Shown here: positions 62,882 to 64,000 of the stretch, one piece after another
Numbering within the stretch: the first letter of the stretch is position 1
How the letters are laid out: each line of letters starts with the position of its first letter
NCBI RefSeq assembly: GCF_026339935.1
Contig: NZ_JAPEPX010000001.1
Coordinates: 2,633,001-2,697,000 of the forward strand
DNA: 64,000 nucleotides
Source of the DNA: Streptomyces sp. NBC_01551
GTDB lineage: Bacteria; Actinomycetota; Actinomycetes; Streptomycetales; Streptomycetaceae
Direction: 5' to 3'
Translations under genes and position numbers: made by a program
The notes under the pieces: generated by a model
Told to the model about the DNA's origin: nothing
What the model saw: the letters and a program-made list of their open reading frames with translations, nothing else
Databases searched by the model: none

Positions 62882-64000
62882 ATGACCACTCCGAGTGACG
62901 CTCCGACCGACAACGCGATGCGCCGCGCGCTCCGGCGGGCCCGCGACGGCGTCGCGCTCGACGCGACCGAGGCGGCCGTACTCCTCCAGGCGCGCGGCGA
63001 GGCCCTCACCGACCTCGCCGCCTCAGCCGCCCGGGTCCGCGACGCCGGCCTCGCCGCCGCCGGGCGGCCGGGCGTCATCACGTACTCGCGCAAGGTCTTC
63101 ATCCCGCTGACGCGCCTGTGTCGTGACAAGTGCCACTACTGCACCTTCGTCACCGTCCCCGGCAAGCTCCGCAAGGCCGGCCACGGCATGTACCTCTCCC
63201 CCGACGAGGTCCTCGACATCGCCCGCCAGGGCGCGGCCATGGGCTGCAAGGAGGCCCTGTTCACCCTCGGCGACCGCCCCGAGGACCGCTGGCCGGAGGC
63301 CCGCGAGTGGCTCGACGCGCACGGCTACGACGACACCCTCGCCTACGTACGGGCCATGGCGATCCGCGTCCTGGAGGAGACGGGGCTGCTCCCCCACCTC
63401 AACCCCGGGGTCCTGTCCTGGTCCGAGCTCCAGCGCCTCAAGCCCGTCGCGCCGTCCATGGGCATGATGCTGGAGACCACCGCCACCCGCCTGTGGTCCG
63501 AGCCCGGCGGCCCCCACCACGGCTCCCCCGACAAGGACCCCGCCGTCCGGCTGCGCGTCCTGGAGGACGCGGGCCGCTCCAACGTGCCGTTCACCACCGG
63601 GGTCCTGATCGGCATCGGCGAGTCCTACGAGGAGCGCGCCGACGCGTTCTTCGAGCTCCGCCGGATCCAGCGCAGCTACCACGGCATCCAGGAAGTCATC
63701 GTCCAGAACTTCCGGGCCAAGCCCGACACCGCCATGCGCGGCATGCCCGACGCCGAGCTGGAGGAGCTCGCCGCCGCCATCGCGGTGGCCCGCCACATCC
63801 TCGGCCCGTCGGCCCGCATCCAGGCCCCGCCGAACCTGGTCGACGCCGAGTACGCCCTGCTGATCGGCGCCGGCATCGACGACTGGGGCGGCGTCTCGCC
63901 GCTCACCCCCGACCACGTCAACCCCGAGCGGCCCTGGCCGCACATCGAGGAGCTGGCGGAGCGCACCGCCGCCGCGGGCTTCGCGCTGCGCGAGCGGCTC
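62882..64000 (+). CDS. fbiC: FbiC, 7,8-didemethyl-8-hydroxy-5-deazariboflavin synthase (partial)
   Basis: The N-terminal 373 residues of FbiC, which makes the F0 chromophore of coenzyme F420 from a pyrimidine precursor and tyrosine. The first radical-SAM half (CofG-like) has the iron-sulfur motif CRDKCHYC (CxxxCxxC) near residues 81-88, followed by [23 protein letters not shown] and [11 protein letters not shown]. The CofH half lies beyond the window. ATG 62882. F420 made here would serve enzymes such as the nitroreductase fusion at 48318. Confidence 0.95.
   Translation, partial: MTTPSDAPTDNAMRRALRRARDGVALDATEAAVLLQARGEALTDLAASAARVRDAGLAAAGRPGVITYSRKVFIPLTRLCRDKCHYCTFVTVPGKLRKAGHGMYLSPDEVLDIARQGAAMGCKEALFTLGDRPEDRWPEAREWLDAHGYDDTLAYVRAMAIRVLEETGLLPHLNPGVLSWSELQRLKPVAPSMGMMLETTATRLWSEPGGPHHGSPDKDPAVRLRVLEDAGRSNVPFTTGVLIGIGESYEERADAFFELRRIQRSYHGIQEVIVQNFRAKPDTAMRGMPDAELEELAAAIAVARHILGPSARIQAPPNLVDAEYALLIGAGIDDWGGVSPLTPDHVNPERPWPHIEELAERTAAAGFALRERL

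Overview
The window is high-GC DNA with GTG and TTG starts, three SARP regulators, a gamma-butyrolactone circuit, a DUF397/XRE pair and fbiC. This points to an actinomycete chromosome, almost certainly Streptomyces. It divides at a tRNA-Arg(CCT) gene (47919-47991): a biosynthetic gene cluster lies to the left and ordinary chromosomal genes to the right.

Left part (1-47419). A large SARP/NB-ARC regulator runs off the left edge, followed by a small SARP, an IS701-transposase-like protein that has lost catalytic residues, a gamma-butyrolactone receptor, and a divergent AfsA-type butyrolactone synthase. The core has two divergent arms. On the minus strand are a class III aminotransferase, a 5690-residue PKS (loading module plus three KS-AT-DH-KR-ACP modules), a small unknown protein and an SDR. 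On the plus strand are two single-module PKSs, the second ending in a thioester reductase, and a SnoaL-like protein. A second minus-strand tailoring operon (43221 down to 37854) holds a second SnoaL-like protein, an imine reductase, a Tat-type flavin amine oxidase, a P450 and an eight-helix membrane protein. Beyond it lie a SARP-cyclase-ATPase regulator, a type II thioesterase and a second butyrolactone-receptor-like TetR.

How it fits together (inference). The loading module and PKS1 would make a triene. The PKS2 ketoreductase has lost its Tyr and Asn, so a ketone should remain. PKS3 leaves a beta-hydroxyl and releases an aldehyde. Transamination gives an amine that can close on the C5 ketone to a six-membered cyclic imine. 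The predicted scaffold is a C12 heptatrienyl-tetrahydropyridine of the nigrifactin/argimycin/streptazone type, carrying a hydroxyl and possibly a branch. The imine reductase, amine oxidase, P450 and SnoaL-like proteins would then adjust ring oxidation state and cyclisation. The regulators resemble the scbA/scbR/scbR2-plus-SARP arrangement of the coelimycin cluster. The most unusual parts are a KSQ loading module whose acyltransferase is cleanly missing, an atypical extender AT in PKS2, and a P450 without the usual I-helix acid/Thr pair.

Right part (47919-64000). After the tRNA come an F420-type nitroreductase/hemerythrin fusion, a decayed sensor kinase, a class F sortase lipoprotein, a small basic protein, a polytopic membrane protein and a D-Ala-D-Ala carboxypeptidase with a long Thr-motif repeat tail. 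These are followed by a GPP34 protein, an XRE/DUF397 pair, a conserved unknown, a secreted I36/FG-GAP protein, an SDR and the start of fbiC. Most units here are separated by strong hairpin terminators.
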